Source: Saprospiraceae bacterium
Lineage (GTDB): Bacteria > Bacteroidota > Bacteroidia > Chitinophagales > Saprospiraceae
Length of the DNA: 7,058 nt
Direction: 5' to 3'
Assembly: GCA_016787375.1 (NCBI GenBank)
Contig: JAEUUM010000120.1
Coordinates: 1 to 7,058, forward strand
A program made the translations under genes and the position numbers. Positions 1-6,292 of this stretch are shown here, piece by piece (the stretch's first letter is position 1; each line of letters opens with the position of its first letter). The notes beneath the pieces are model-generated. The model worked only from the letters and a program-made list of their open reading frames with translations, did not search any database and was not told the origin of the DNA.

Positions 1-422
1 TGGAAATCTCAACAATCATGGTAGGAGTAGGTATCATCGCATTGGCAGGTATTGTGGTACGAAATGGGATTCTGTTGGTAGAATTTACCGATCTGCTGCG
101 CGAACAGGGTATGCCACTAAACGAAGCATTAATCGAAGCAGGAAAAGCACGTATGACGCCAGTATTGTTGACTGCTACTGCCACTATGTTGGGCTTGGTA
201 CCGCTGGCTATTGGGCTTAACATTGATTTTGTGACTCTGTTTACCGAATTGAACCCGCATATCTTCTTTGGAGGTGACAGCGTAGCATTCTGGGGACCCC
301 TGAGTTGGACCATGATCTTCGGTTTAGCTTTTGCTACTTTTTTAACCTTGGTTATGGTGCCGGTGATGTATTTACTCGATGAGAAGCTTACCGCAAGGGT
401 TGTAAGAATGTTTAGAAAATAA
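1..422 (+). CDS. RND efflux transporter permease, C-terminal fragment
   Basis: This is the last ~139 codons of a resistance-nodulation-division inner-membrane permease; the reading frame is already open at base 3 and continues left of the window, so the ATG at 18 is internal. RND permeases use the proton gradient to export drugs, metals or lipids through a periplasmic adaptor and an outer-membrane channel. Visible family hallmarks are the helix GIVVRNGILLVEF, the cytoplasmic stretch EALIEAGKARMTPVLLTA, the following helix TATMLGLVPLAIG, and the final helix TMIFGLAFATFLTLVMVPVMYLL before a short basic tail. An insert of about 25 residues (NIDFVTLFTELNPHIFFGGD) separates the last two helices, longer than the usual short loop of AcrB-type pumps. 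Substrate cannot be told from this end. Adaptor and TolC partners are not in the window and would lie to the left. Confidence 0.93.
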   Translation, partial: EISTIMVGVGIIALAGIVVRNGILLVEFTDLLREQGMPLNEALIEAGKARMTPVLLTATATMLGLVPLAIGLNIDFVTLFTELNPHIFFGGDSVAFWGPLSWTMIFGLAFATFLTLVMVPVMYLLDEKLTARVVRMFRK

Positions 423-506
423 TGCAATAGGCTGTCAGAGTCTTTGAAAGTGAATTTTTGGAGTGGTGAATGTTGAATTATTTTGAAAGGAAAAATTAAA
501 TTTTTT

Positions 507-546
507 AATATTGTTTAATTTATTTGTGATTTCATTAAACAATATT
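507..546. repeat. 13-bp perfect inverted repeat in spacer
   Basis: AATATTGTTTAAT (507-519) is followed after 14 nt by its exact reverse complement ATTAAACAATATT (534-546). After one T-T mismatch, three more A-T pairs are possible (503-505 with 548-550). It lies 84 bp after the permease stop. It is almost pure A/T and has no T-run after the right arm, so it is not a classical terminator. It could be an operator dyad or an RNA hairpin. Role unknown. Confidence 0.5.
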
Positions 547-612
547 TAAATTGATTGGTTATTATAATCAGTTAATTAATAGTTGTTTTTGTTCATAGTG
601 TTTGTTTTTGTT

Positions 613-645
613 AACCTCTGTTCTGAATTAGGGCAGAGGTTTTTT
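613..645 (+). terminator. Rho-independent terminator upstream of channel gene
   Basis: AACCTCTG (613-620) pairs perfectly with CAGAGGTT (634-641). The stem extends inward through two G-T wobbles and C623-G631 to a 7-nt loop (624-630). A run of six T (640-645) overlaps the base of the stem, as in plus-strand intrinsic terminators. It lies about 190 bp after the permease stop and 33 bp before the channel GTG. It probably ends the efflux transcription unit and insulates the channel gene; attenuation of the channel gene is a less likely alternative. Confidence 0.75.
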
Positions 646-678
646 GCTTTATTTATATCTTTATAGAAAAATCGAATT

Positions 679-1602
679 GTGGCGTTCAAAAATAAAAGGC
701 TGAGAGACATTGGTTTTGGAGAAAAGGACAATACATCTACCACCAGATTAATCAATAATGACGGAAGGTTCAATGTATTGCGTAAAGGCAGCAGAGCCCG
801 AAATCTATATTCAGAGTTTCTGGAAATTTCGTGGGGAAAATTTTATGCCCTCATTTTAACATTCTACGTTGTTTTAAATCTTGTTTTCGCGGTCTTTTTT
901 GATTTGATGGGGCCTGGCAGTTTACATGGTGTTGACCAGCCCACTTTTGCAGAGAGATATCTGAATTGTTTTTTTTTCAGCATACAGACTTTCACTACTG
1001 TTGGATACGGTAATATGTCACCTGCTAATGTTCCTGCCAATATATTGAGTGCCTTAATAGCTATGACCGGTGTGTTGGTTTTTGCGCTCATTACCGGGGT
1101 CTTCTTTTCACGTTTATCAAAACCAGTTGCTTACATAAAATTCAGTGAGCAAATACTCGAAGCTCCGTATAAAGATAGCAAAGGTTTGATGTTCAGAATG
1201 GTAAACCTCAGAGATACTGTCATCAGCGATGTAAAAGTTACAGTATTACTTACCCGCCTCCATTTCAGTGAAGGTGAAGAAAGAAGAGAATACATAAGTC
1301 TGGAACTTGAGCGTGATTCAGTCAGCTTGTTTCCACTAAACTGGACGATTGTTCATCACTTAAATGAGGATAGTCCGCTTTATAATCAGTCAAAAGACAT
1401 TTTTAAAGAACAGGATGCGGAGATATTGGTTGACCTCAAAGGATATGATGAAACTTTTAATCAAATGGTTAGGGTCAGATATTCATACAAACTGTCTGAT
1501 GTGCTTGAAGGCCATAAATTCTCAAAAATGTACCATACTTCCCCTGAAGGAGTGATTGTTTTGGAAATAGATAACCTAAACAAAACAGAACCTACTGTAT
1601 AA
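679..1602 (+). CDS. KirBac-type inward-rectifier potassium channel
   Basis: This 307-residue inner-membrane potassium channel subunit should assemble as a tetramer. Order of parts: a cytoplasmic N-terminus with a Kir-like signature around NNDGRFNVLRKG (27-38), an amphipathic slide helix (about 44-53), first membrane helix (about 54-76), pore helix (about 96-106), selectivity filter TVGYG (107-111), second membrane helix (about 121-145) ending in SRLSKP, and a cytoplasmic immunoglobulin-like beta domain (about 150-295) containing the family stretch LNEDSPLY (228-235). Length fits the KirBac family. Aligned from the SKP end of helix 2, the position of the Kir2.1 rectification aspartate is Phe135, so strong polyamine rectification is not expected. 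The start is GTG at 679: an in-frame stop at 664 leaves no upstream ATG. A terminator stands just upstream, so the gene is probably transcribed alone. It converges on the next gene with 6 bp between stops. Confidence 0.93.
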   Translation: MAFKNKRLRDIGFGEKDNTSTTRLINNDGRFNVLRKGSRARNLYSEFLEISWGKFYALILTFYVVLNLVFAVFFDLMGPGSLHGVDQPTFAERYLNCFFFSIQTFTTVGYGNMSPANVPANILSALIAMTGVLVFALITGVFFSRLSKPVAYIKFSEQILEAPYKDSKGLMFRMVNLRDTVISDVKVTVLLTRLHFSEGEERREYISLELERDSVSLFPLNWTIVHHLNEDSPLYNQSKDIFKEQDAEILVDLKGYDETFNQMVRVRYSYKLSDVLEGHKFSKMYHTSPEGVIVLEIDNLNKTEPTV

Positions 1603-1608
1603 GCCCCC

Positions 1609-2439
1609 TTATTTTCCTTTTGTGAGTGAAAAGCTTGCCCCGAACAATATATTTGATTGCAGAAATAAAAAATGTTGACTTGCCCGGTCAGAAGTAAATT
1701 TTGTCGTTCTGATATCCGGCATATTTATATAACCACCTTTAAGCTCCGATTGGACAAAAAAGTATTTAAGAAATTTGACATTGAGTCCAAGTAAAGCGCT
1801 TAGCCCATATCCAGCAACGTGGAATTGATCATATCGATCTTTGTCTAAAAGGGTGGTATTGGTTCTGGGAAACAGCATGCCGACTCCTGCGCCTTCAACA
1901 ATATTGATATTGACTTTTCTGAAATTAATCAAATTATCAAAGCGTCTAACTTCTGTGTTTATGTAATTTAAGCCATCTGTGTGCTCAAACTGCAAAAAGT
2001 CATTTTTGAGCTTTATCTGATCATCATTGTACACACCATTATATTCTGTATCAGAGTCTGATATAAAGCCGGAAATCTTAACAGTTTGGTCTTGAATCAT
2101 AACATATTTCATGTGGTCTGTTCCTATCGATATGCTAAAATGGTCATTAAAAAAATAACCCATTCTAAAGTTATATTGGGGAATGGTAAATTTTGTCGGA
2201 TTCAGGTATGTATCTAAATTAAAAGGGCTTTGACGATCTTTTGCGGCAACATTCTTTATTGTGAAATTATAATCGTCACCTTTGAAGGTGATATCTGAAT
2301 TTGTAAACCACCCTCTGTTCCAGCCTATGTAAAAATAAAATTCTCCTTTGCGGTGAGTACCGATTTCAGAGGTATGGTTTTGGGCATCAACAAATCCGAC
2401 AAGAAATACAATAAAGTAAAAAGCAAAAACTGACTTCAT
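1609..2439 (-). CDS. Secreted, probable outer-membrane beta-barrel protein, function unknown
   Basis: I do not recognise a named family for this 276-residue protein. It begins MKSVFAFYFIVFLVGFVDAQ, a clear Sec signal peptide with likely cleavage near residue 19-20. The mature part alternates short aromatic and polar beta-strand-like segments, such as GEFYFYIGWNRGW, YNFRMGYFFNDHFSISIG, FRKVNINIVEGAGVGMLF, GLSALLGLNVKFLKYFFVQSELKGGYI and FLFLQSNILFGASFSL. Adjacent strand pairs of this kind are typical of 8-12-strand outer-membrane barrels in Bacteroidota. It lacks a terminal aromatic residue, ending LTKGK. No lipobox cysteine, catalytic motif or type IX sorting domain is seen. The ATG at 2439 is supported by the signal peptide and by a promoter-like element 34 bp upstream. 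It converges with the channel gene, which does not in itself imply shared function. Confidence 0.8.
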   Translation of the reverse strand: MKSVFAFYFIVFLVGFVDAQNHTSEIGTHRKGEFYFYIGWNRGWFTNSDITFKGDDYNFTIKNVAAKDRQSPFNLDTYLNPTKFTIPQYNFRMGYFFNDHFSISIGTDHMKYVMIQDQTVKISGFISDSDTEYNGVYNDDQIKLKNDFLQFEHTDGLNYINTEVRRFDNLINFRKVNINIVEGAGVGMLFPRTNTTLLDKDRYDQFHVAGYGLSALLGLNVKFLKYFFVQSELKGGYINMPDIRTTKFTSDRASQHFLFLQSNILFGASFSLTKGK

Positions 2440-2472
2440 GATGACTAAAATATAAAAGTATTCTCAAGGCCA

Positions 2473-2480
2473 CAAAGGTA
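2473..2480 (-). promoter_or_regulatory. Candidate -7 element for the barrel gene
   Basis: On the minus strand this reads TACCTTTG, a full match to the Bacteroidota -7 consensus TAnnTTTG. Transcription would start near 2466, giving a leader of about 26 nt before the ATG at 2439. No clear -33 TTG element is seen at the expected distance, so the call rests on one box and its position. Confidence 0.5.
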
Positions 2481-2572
2481 GCTTATTTGATCCTTGCCGG
2501 ATAAAAATATTTTGGAAATGAAGATCACTGTGCAGCAGCTCCCTGTTAGCAGTGCTTGCTAAAGATTTGTTT

Positions 2573-2622
2573 AATCGTTGAAATCGTGAAATCACTGAAC
2601 TGCCGAATCGCTGAATATTTGA
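2573..2622. repeat. Degenerate tandem array of an 8-9 nt unit
   Basis: Successive units read AATCGTTGA (2573-2581), AATCGTGA (2582-2589), AATCACTGA (2590-2598), a broken unit ACTGCCG (2599-2605), AATCGCTGA (2606-2614) and ATATTTGA (2615-2622). The consensus is near AATCGnTGA. Unit lengths vary between 7 and 9, so this is not a reading frame or a simple microsatellite, and it lacks the unique spacers of a CRISPR array. I recall similar AATCG/TTGAA-rich intergenic tracts in Bacteroidota, but origin and function are unknown to me. Confidence 0.55.
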
Positions 2623-2644
2623 AGACCAAATAAAATATTAGATT

Positions 2645-2674
2645 GGGGAGATGCTACTTTATGTAGCTCTCTTC
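2645..2674. repeat. Bulged 12-pair hairpin
   Basis: GCTAC (2653-2657) pairs with GTAGC (2663-2667) around a 5-nt loop. The stem continues past a single bulged T with GAGA (2648-2651) against TCTC (2668-2671), then two G-T wobbles and one G-C pair. On the plus strand it is followed by A's, and on the minus strand the T's come before the stem, so it does not look like a terminator in either direction. It could be a processed RNA end of the regulator transcript. Confidence 0.35.
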
Positions 2675-2803
2675 TCAAAAAGTATACTTCTAAGTCGTAC
2701 TAAAAATAGGGAGTTTACAACACACATACTCACAAATTACTTGCAAGGAGTTTTGGCAATTCCAGAAACAAAAAGAAGTTGAGCTTAAAATTGTAATGTG
2801 TCT

Positions 2804-3727
2804 TCAATATGCTTCGTACCAACTAAATTTATCACGGATTAGCTTGTCTTTTTCATTTTTCAGATATTCAAGAAAAGAACTCGAAACCGGAGAATGTTTT
2901 TTTCCCTTAAGCCAAATTAAACTCCAGTTGGTAATGATGGGTAATCCTTTCATTGGGATCACCTGCAATTCCTTGGAGTGTAATTCATTTCTGATACCAA
3001 TTAAAGGCATAATCGAATATCCGAGCCCGGCTAATAAAGACTGTTTTACAGCCTCGTTTGATGTTAGTTCAAATTTCTTTTGGATGGTGATGTTGTTTTG
3101 ATCAATGAAGGATTCCATTGTTTGTCTGGTTCCTGAACCTTTCTCTCTAAAAATCAAAGGCAAAGAACCAAAGAACTCTTTGGTATTCATTCCTTTTTTA
3201 AATTTCGTTTTTGAGTTACCAACTAAAAATAGTTTGTTCTGAAGTAGATCCAGTTTTTCAACGTTGAGGGTATTGGGCAAAATAGAGACAAGAGCAAAAT
3301 CAACTTCATTGTGCTCAAGGCTTTCGATTACTTTGCTTTTATTGGTTACATCCATAAAAAGCTCGATACCGGGGCGTTCATTCAAAAAATCAGCCAGGAA
3401 AAATGGCATGACATATTTGCCGGTTGATACCACAGAAATTTTTAGTCTACCGGTTAACTGCCCTTTAAATGCCAGGGTTTTATAGTTGATTGCGTACACT
3501 TGATTGATAATATTTTCTGCTGCCTCTGCAATCTCTCTTCCGAAATCTGTTATAAAAATTTTCCTTCCAACAACTTCGGTCAGTGGTATGTCAAACTGGT
3601 CCTGAAAATTTTTAAGTTGAATGGATACAGCAGGTTGGGTAAGATGTAGTTCTTCAGATGCCTTTGTTACACTTTGGGTTTGAACGATTTTTAGAAATAT
3701 CTGAAGTTGATTTAAAGTATAATTCAT
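2804..3727 (-). CDS. LysR-type transcriptional regulator, CbbR-like
   Basis: This 307-residue DNA-binding regulator has an N-terminal winged helix-turn-helix (about 1-65, with SVTKASEELHLTQPAVSIQL as the recognition part), a linker helix to about 90, and a two-lobed effector-binding domain (about 95-300). The start of that domain, LKISVVSTGKYVMPFFLADF, together with FREKGSGTR (193-201), resembles the CbbR/CmpR/NdhR branch that controls CO2-fixation and inorganic-carbon genes. The assignment is from memory of motifs, not an alignment. The ATG at 3727 is preferred over an upstream in-frame ATG at 3754, because that one sits inside the gene's own -7 element and adds nine residues before the conserved start. 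The gene is divergent from isocitrate dehydrogenase, the classic LysR arrangement, so it probably controls that unit and itself. The effector is unknown; 2-oxoglutarate is a plausible candidate. Confidence 0.9.
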   Translation of the reverse strand: MNYTLNQLQIFLKIVQTQSVTKASEELHLTQPAVSIQLKNFQDQFDIPLTEVVGRKIFITDFGREIAEAAENIINQVYAINYKTLAFKGQLTGRLKISVVSTGKYVMPFFLADFLNERPGIELFMDVTNKSKVIESLEHNEVDFALVSILPNTLNVEKLDLLQNKLFLVGNSKTKFKKGMNTKEFFGSLPLIFREKGSGTRQTMESFIDQNNITIQKKFELTSNEAVKQSLLAGLGYSIMPLIGIRNELHSKELQVIPMKGLPIITNWSLIWLKGKKHSPVSSSFLEYLKNEKDKLIRDKFSWYEAY

Positions 3728-3751
3728 AAAATATATTAATGTATTATATAA

Positions 3752-3759
3752 CAAAGATA
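3752..3759 (-). promoter_or_regulatory. -7 element of the LysR regulator gene
   Basis: On the minus strand this reads TATCTTTG, an exact match to TAnnTTTG. Transcription starting near 3746 would leave a leader of about 18 nt before the ATG at 3727. It rules out the ATG at 3754 as a start for this transcript. No -33 TTG box is evident. Confidence 0.6.
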
Positions 3760-3772
3760 AATAATAATTTAT
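3757..3772. promoter_or_regulatory. AT dyad between divergent promoters, candidate LysR operator
   Basis: ATAAAT (3757-3762) and ATTTAT (3767-3772) form a perfect inverted repeat with a 4-nt spacer. It overlaps the regulator's own -7 element and is centred about 35 bp upstream of the predicted isocitrate dehydrogenase transcript start, suitable for autorepression plus activation. A second feature, the direct repeat ATATATTAA at 3731-3739 and 3771-3779, is spaced by exactly 40 bp. The region is nearly all A/T, so chance dyads are expected. Confidence 0.35.
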
Positions 3773-3785
3773 ATATTAAGGGTAT

Positions 3786-3793
3786 TAATTTTG
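3786..3793 (+). promoter_or_regulatory. -7 element of the isocitrate dehydrogenase unit
   Basis: TAATTTTG matches TAnnTTTG exactly. The start site would fall near 3800, leaving about 20 nt of A-rich leader before the ATG at 3821. No TTG box is seen at -33, which would suit a promoter needing an activator such as the divergent LysR protein. Confidence 0.6.
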
Positions 3794-3820
3794 CGGCATA
3801 AAATTAAAACACCAAAAAAT

Positions 3821-5257
3821 ATGACACGAATAACAGTAGCAAAAGGGGATGGAATTGGCCCGGAAATTATGGATGCCACATTAGAAATAATATTAGCAGC
3901 AGGTGCCAGAATCGAAATAGAGGAAATCGAGGTAGGTGAAAAGGTATATCTTGCAGGCAATACATCGGGTATCGCAGCCGAATCATGGGATATCATCAGA
4001 AGAAACAAGATCTTTTTAAAGGCACCTATAACCACCCCACAAGGCGGTGGTTACAAAAGTTTGAACGTGACAACCCGTAAATTTCTTGGGTTGTATTCAA
4101 ATGTCAGACCTTGTATGAGCTTGCACCCTTTTGTAAGTACCAAGCATCCAATCATGGATGTAGTAATCGTCAGAGAAAATGAAGAGGACCTATATGCAGG
4201 TATTGAGCACCAACAAACCGATGAGGTAGTTCAGTGTCTAAAGCTAATCAGTAGACCGGGTTGTGAAAAAATCGTTCGTTATGCATTTGAATATGCCAAA
4301 CAGCAAAACAGAAAAAAAGTAACCTGTTTCACTAAAGACAACATCATGAAACAAACGGATGGATTATTTCATCAGGTATTTGATGAAATTGCCAGAGAAT
4401 ATCCGGAAATTGAAAATGAACACTGGATAATTGATATTGGTGCAGCTAAAATGGCCGATACACCTGAAGCATTTGATGTAATCGTCATGCCAAATCTATA
4501 TGGAGATGTGCTCTCTGACGTAGCAGCACAAATTACCGGTTCTGTTGGTCTGGCGGGTTCTGCAAACATTGGTGAGGAGTGTGCTATGTTTGAAGCGATT
4601 CATGGTTCCGCACCTCGTAGAGCTGGTCAAAACGTGGCCAACCCTTCAGGATTATTGCAAGGTGCTATCATGATGTTAAACCACATTGGTCAAACTGATG
4701 TAGCTGAAAAAGTACAAAATGCCTGGTTGAAAACAATAGAGGATGGCACCCACACCTATGACATCTACAAAGAAGGTGTGAGCAAACAGAAATTAGGTAC
4801 AAAGGAATTTGCACAGGCAGTCATTGCAAACCTGGGCAACAAACCTTCAATTTTGAAACCGGTTCACTATTCAAACAATGCTGCTTTAAATCTTCCAAAA
4901 TACAAACGTAAACCGGCTGCGAATAAGCAATTAGCAGGTGTTGATGTGTTTGTTCATTGGGCAGGTTTTGACCCGAATGAATTGGCAGATAGGGTGAAAA
5001 AACTCGAGCTGGATGGAATAACACTAACCATGATAACCAATAGAGGGATTAAAGTTTGGCCTGATGGTTTTAAGGAGACTTTCTGTACAGACCACTGGAT
5101 ATGCAGATTCAAACCAAACGATGGAGTTGAAATAAATAAAAATCACATCATTGAAATTTTGAAAAACGCCCTGACTGAAAATATTGACACCATCAAAACA
5201 GAAAATCTTTATTCATTTGATGGTAAAGCGGCTTATTCTTTGGGACAAGGACAGTAA
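3821..5257 (+). CDS. icd: Isocitrate dehydrogenase, Thermus-type, probably NADP-dependent
   Basis: This cytoplasmic TCA-cycle enzyme oxidatively decarboxylates isocitrate to 2-oxoglutarate and CO2, reducing NAD(P)+. It has 478 residues. The catalytic core (about 1-340) has the substrate loop SLNVTTR with Ser80, Asn82, Arg86, Arg96 and Arg118, catalytic Tyr125 (RENEEDLY) and Lys172 (TKDNIMK), and metal-site Asp229 and Asp233 (NLYGDVLSD). HGSAP (261-265) is followed by Arg266-Arg267, where NADP enzymes carry a basic residue and NAD enzymes an aspartate. A C-terminal domain (about 373-478, GVDVFVHWAG...DHWICRF) is the extension known from the ~496-residue Thermus thermophilus enzyme and absent from E. 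coli Icd. The ATG at 3821 is chosen because a TTG at 3791 lies within the promoter element. The next gene follows after 19 bp. Ser80 matches the E. coli phosphorylation site, but no AceK kinase is in view. Confidence 0.95.
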   Translation: MTRITVAKGDGIGPEIMDATLEIILAAGARIEIEEIEVGEKVYLAGNTSGIAAESWDIIRRNKIFLKAPITTPQGGGYKSLNVTTRKFLGLYSNVRPCMSLHPFVSTKHPIMDVVIVRENEEDLYAGIEHQQTDEVVQCLKLISRPGCEKIVRYAFEYAKQQNRKKVTCFTKDNIMKQTDGLFHQVFDEIAREYPEIENEHWIIDIGAAKMADTPEAFDVIVMPNLYGDVLSDVAAQITGSVGLAGSANIGEECAMFEAIHGSAPRRAGQNVANPSGLLQGAIMMLNHIGQTDVAEKVQNAWLKTIEDGTHTYDIYKEGVSKQKLGTKEFAQAVIANLGNKPSILKPVHYSNNAALNLPKYKRKPAANKQLAGVDVFVHWAGFDPNELADRVKKLELDGITLTMITNRGIKVWPDGFKETFCTDHWICRFKPNDGVEINKNHIIEILKNALTENIDTIKTENLYSFDGKAAYSLGQGQ

Positions 5258-5276
5258 TTTCCAAAAAACACAAGCG

Positions 5277-5522
5277 ATGAATATTCAACTTATTGATGGA
5301 GAATTTAACCCGAAAGAAGCGTTGGAATTGGTAACTCAAATGATACATCAAAAGATAAAATATCATGAAAGCAAAATCCTGAACCAGCCGAACGAAGACC
5401 TTATTAAAGAAAGTGAGGCAAACATCAGGCGATTACAGAAACAACTCTATGAATGTAGCAATGAGTTGAAATCAAAATCTAAGGAAGTAATCATCAATGC
5501 AACAATTAATATCAAAGAATAA
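5277..5522 (+). CDS. Small helical protein of unknown function
   Basis: This is an 81-residue protein without signal peptide, membrane segment or a cofactor motif; its one cysteine is Cys60. It begins MNIQLIDGEFNPKEALELVT and appears to form two long amphipathic helices (about 12-36 and 40-72) separated by a turn at NQPN (36-39). The second, DLIKESEANIRRLQKQLYECSNELKSKSKE, has leucine and isoleucine spacing suggestive of a coiled coil. I recall similar small proteins in Bacteroidota but no assigned function. The ATG at 5277 is chosen over an in-frame ATG at 5184 inside isocitrate dehydrogenase, since the added 31 residues look like out-of-frame translation of that gene. It sits 19 bp after icd and 37 bp before the carbonic anhydrase, so it is probably co-transcribed. 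An adaptor or oligomerisation role is only a guess. Confidence 0.75.
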   Translation: MNIQLIDGEFNPKEALELVTQMIHQKIKYHESKILNQPNEDLIKESEANIRRLQKQLYECSNELKSKSKEVIINATINIKE

Positions 5523-5559
5523 TTCAAAGAACGTCATTAAACTATTTAGTAAACTTTTT

Positions 5560-6279
5560 ATGAAAAACCACAAACTATTTCTTTGTTTTGTGTTCATTTT
5601 TAATACATTTTTTTCTGCAATCGCTGTTGGACAAAGTGTAAATCAAAATTCATCTGCGGTCCTCACAAAAGAACAGCGGGACAAGCTAACACCTGAGCAA
5701 ATACTTCAGCAATTTAAGGACGGGAATGAACGATTCCGAACAAATCATTCAACAGCCAGAGACCATTCTGAACAAATTCGTTTGGCAGCAGTAGGTCAAT
5801 ATCCAAAAGCTGTAGTATTAAGTTGCGTTGACAGCCGGGTGCCGGTAGAAGATGTTTTTGATCAAGGATTGGGTAATGTGTTCGTTGCAAGGGTGGCCGG
5901 TAATTTTGCCAATGAAGATATTTTGGGTAGTATGGAGTTCGCCTGTAAAGTTGCAGGTGCAAAGTTGATTTTAGTTATGGGTCACCAGCATTGTGGCGCA
6001 ATCAAAGGTGCCATTGATGATGTGAAATTAGGTAATCTCACAAGCTTGTTGAGCAAGATTAAGCCTGCGGTTGAAATGTGTCAAAATTACAAAGGCGAAA
6101 AAACATCCCACAACGAAGCTTTTGTAAAGACAGTTGCAGAGACAAATGTCAGAAATACCATCAACACAATACGAAGTAAAAGTCCCATTTTAAAAGAGAT
6201 GGAAGAAAAAGGTGAAATCAAAATTGTTGGTGCATTTTATACCTTAACGAAAGGTGAATTAATTTTTTTAAATCAATAA
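5560..6279 (+). CDS. Beta-class carbonic anhydrase with signal peptide
   Basis: This zinc enzyme interconverts CO2 and bicarbonate. The 239-residue precursor starts with MKNHKLFLCFVFIFNTFFSAIAVGQ, a Sec signal peptide cleaved near residue 25, so the enzyme should act in the periplasm. The zinc site is complete: Cys89 in CVDSR, His142 and Cys145 in GHQHCG, with the Asp91-Arg93 dyad. Other family marks are FKDGNERF (52-59), VARVAGNFANEDILGSMEFA (109-128) and the C-terminal strand IVGAFYTLTKGELIFL. There is no internal duplication or fused transporter. The ATG at 5560 is chosen because it gives a standard signal peptide; an in-frame ATG at 5497 would overlap the preceding gene and put 21 extra residues in front. 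It follows the small helical gene by 37 bp and precedes the DUF6671-like gene by 13 bp, in line with one operon. Gene names for this class vary, so none is given. Confidence 0.94.
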   Translation: MKNHKLFLCFVFIFNTFFSAIAVGQSVNQNSSAVLTKEQRDKLTPEQILQQFKDGNERFRTNHSTARDHSEQIRLAAVGQYPKAVVLSCVDSRVPVEDVFDQGLGNVFVARVAGNFANEDILGSMEFACKVAGAKLILVMGHQHCGAIKGAIDDVKLGNLTSLLSKIKPAVEMCQNYKGEKTSHNEAFVKTVAETNVRNTINTIRSKSPILKEMEEKGEIKIVGAFYTLTKGELIFLNQ

Positions 6280-6292
6280 CAAAGGGTTTTTC

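Larger units (their letters stand above)
2440..2803. other. Gene-free intergenic region
   Basis: No coding frame with plausible composition or start is visible on either strand across these 364 bp. The stretch lies between two minus-strand genes, downstream of the regulator and upstream of the barrel gene. It contains the barrel promoter candidate (2473-2480), a short hairpin TTAGCA/TGCTAA (2546-2551 with 2557-2562), the degenerate AATCGnTGA array (2573-2622), a longer bulged hairpin (2645-2674) and the 10-bp palindrome AAGTATACTT (2680-2689). No tRNA or recognisable RNA gene is seen, and no convincing terminator for the regulator was found. Confidence 0.7.

Noticed and set aside
656..663. 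TATCTTTA as -7 element for the potassium channel gene
   Set aside because: It misses the final G of TAnnTTTG and would leave a leader of under 10 nt; too weak to list as a feature.
2573..2622. CRISPR-like repeat array
   Set aside because: Units are only 8-9 nt, contiguous and degenerate, with no spacers and no cas genes nearby.
2645..2674. Hairpin as intrinsic terminator of the LysR gene
   Set aside because: It is 130 bp beyond the stop, and in the minus direction the T-run precedes rather than follows the stem.
3728..3754. Upstream ATG at 3754 as start of the LysR gene
   Set aside because: It lies within the gene's own -7 element, and the added residues MLYNTLIYF precede the normal family start MNYTLNQLQIF.
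3791..3820. TTG at 3791 as start of isocitrate dehydrogenase
   Set aside because: It overlaps the TAATTTTG promoter element, and family members begin close to TRITVAKGDGIGPE, matching the ATG at 3821.
5184..5276. N-terminal extension of the small helical protein into icd
   Set aside because: The extra 31 codons are isocitrate dehydrogenase sequence read in another frame; the ATG at 5277 follows the icd stop directly.
5497..5559. Upstream start of the carbonic anhydrase
   Set aside because: It overlaps the preceding gene and puts 21 extra residues before a standard signal peptide that begins at the ATG at 5560.
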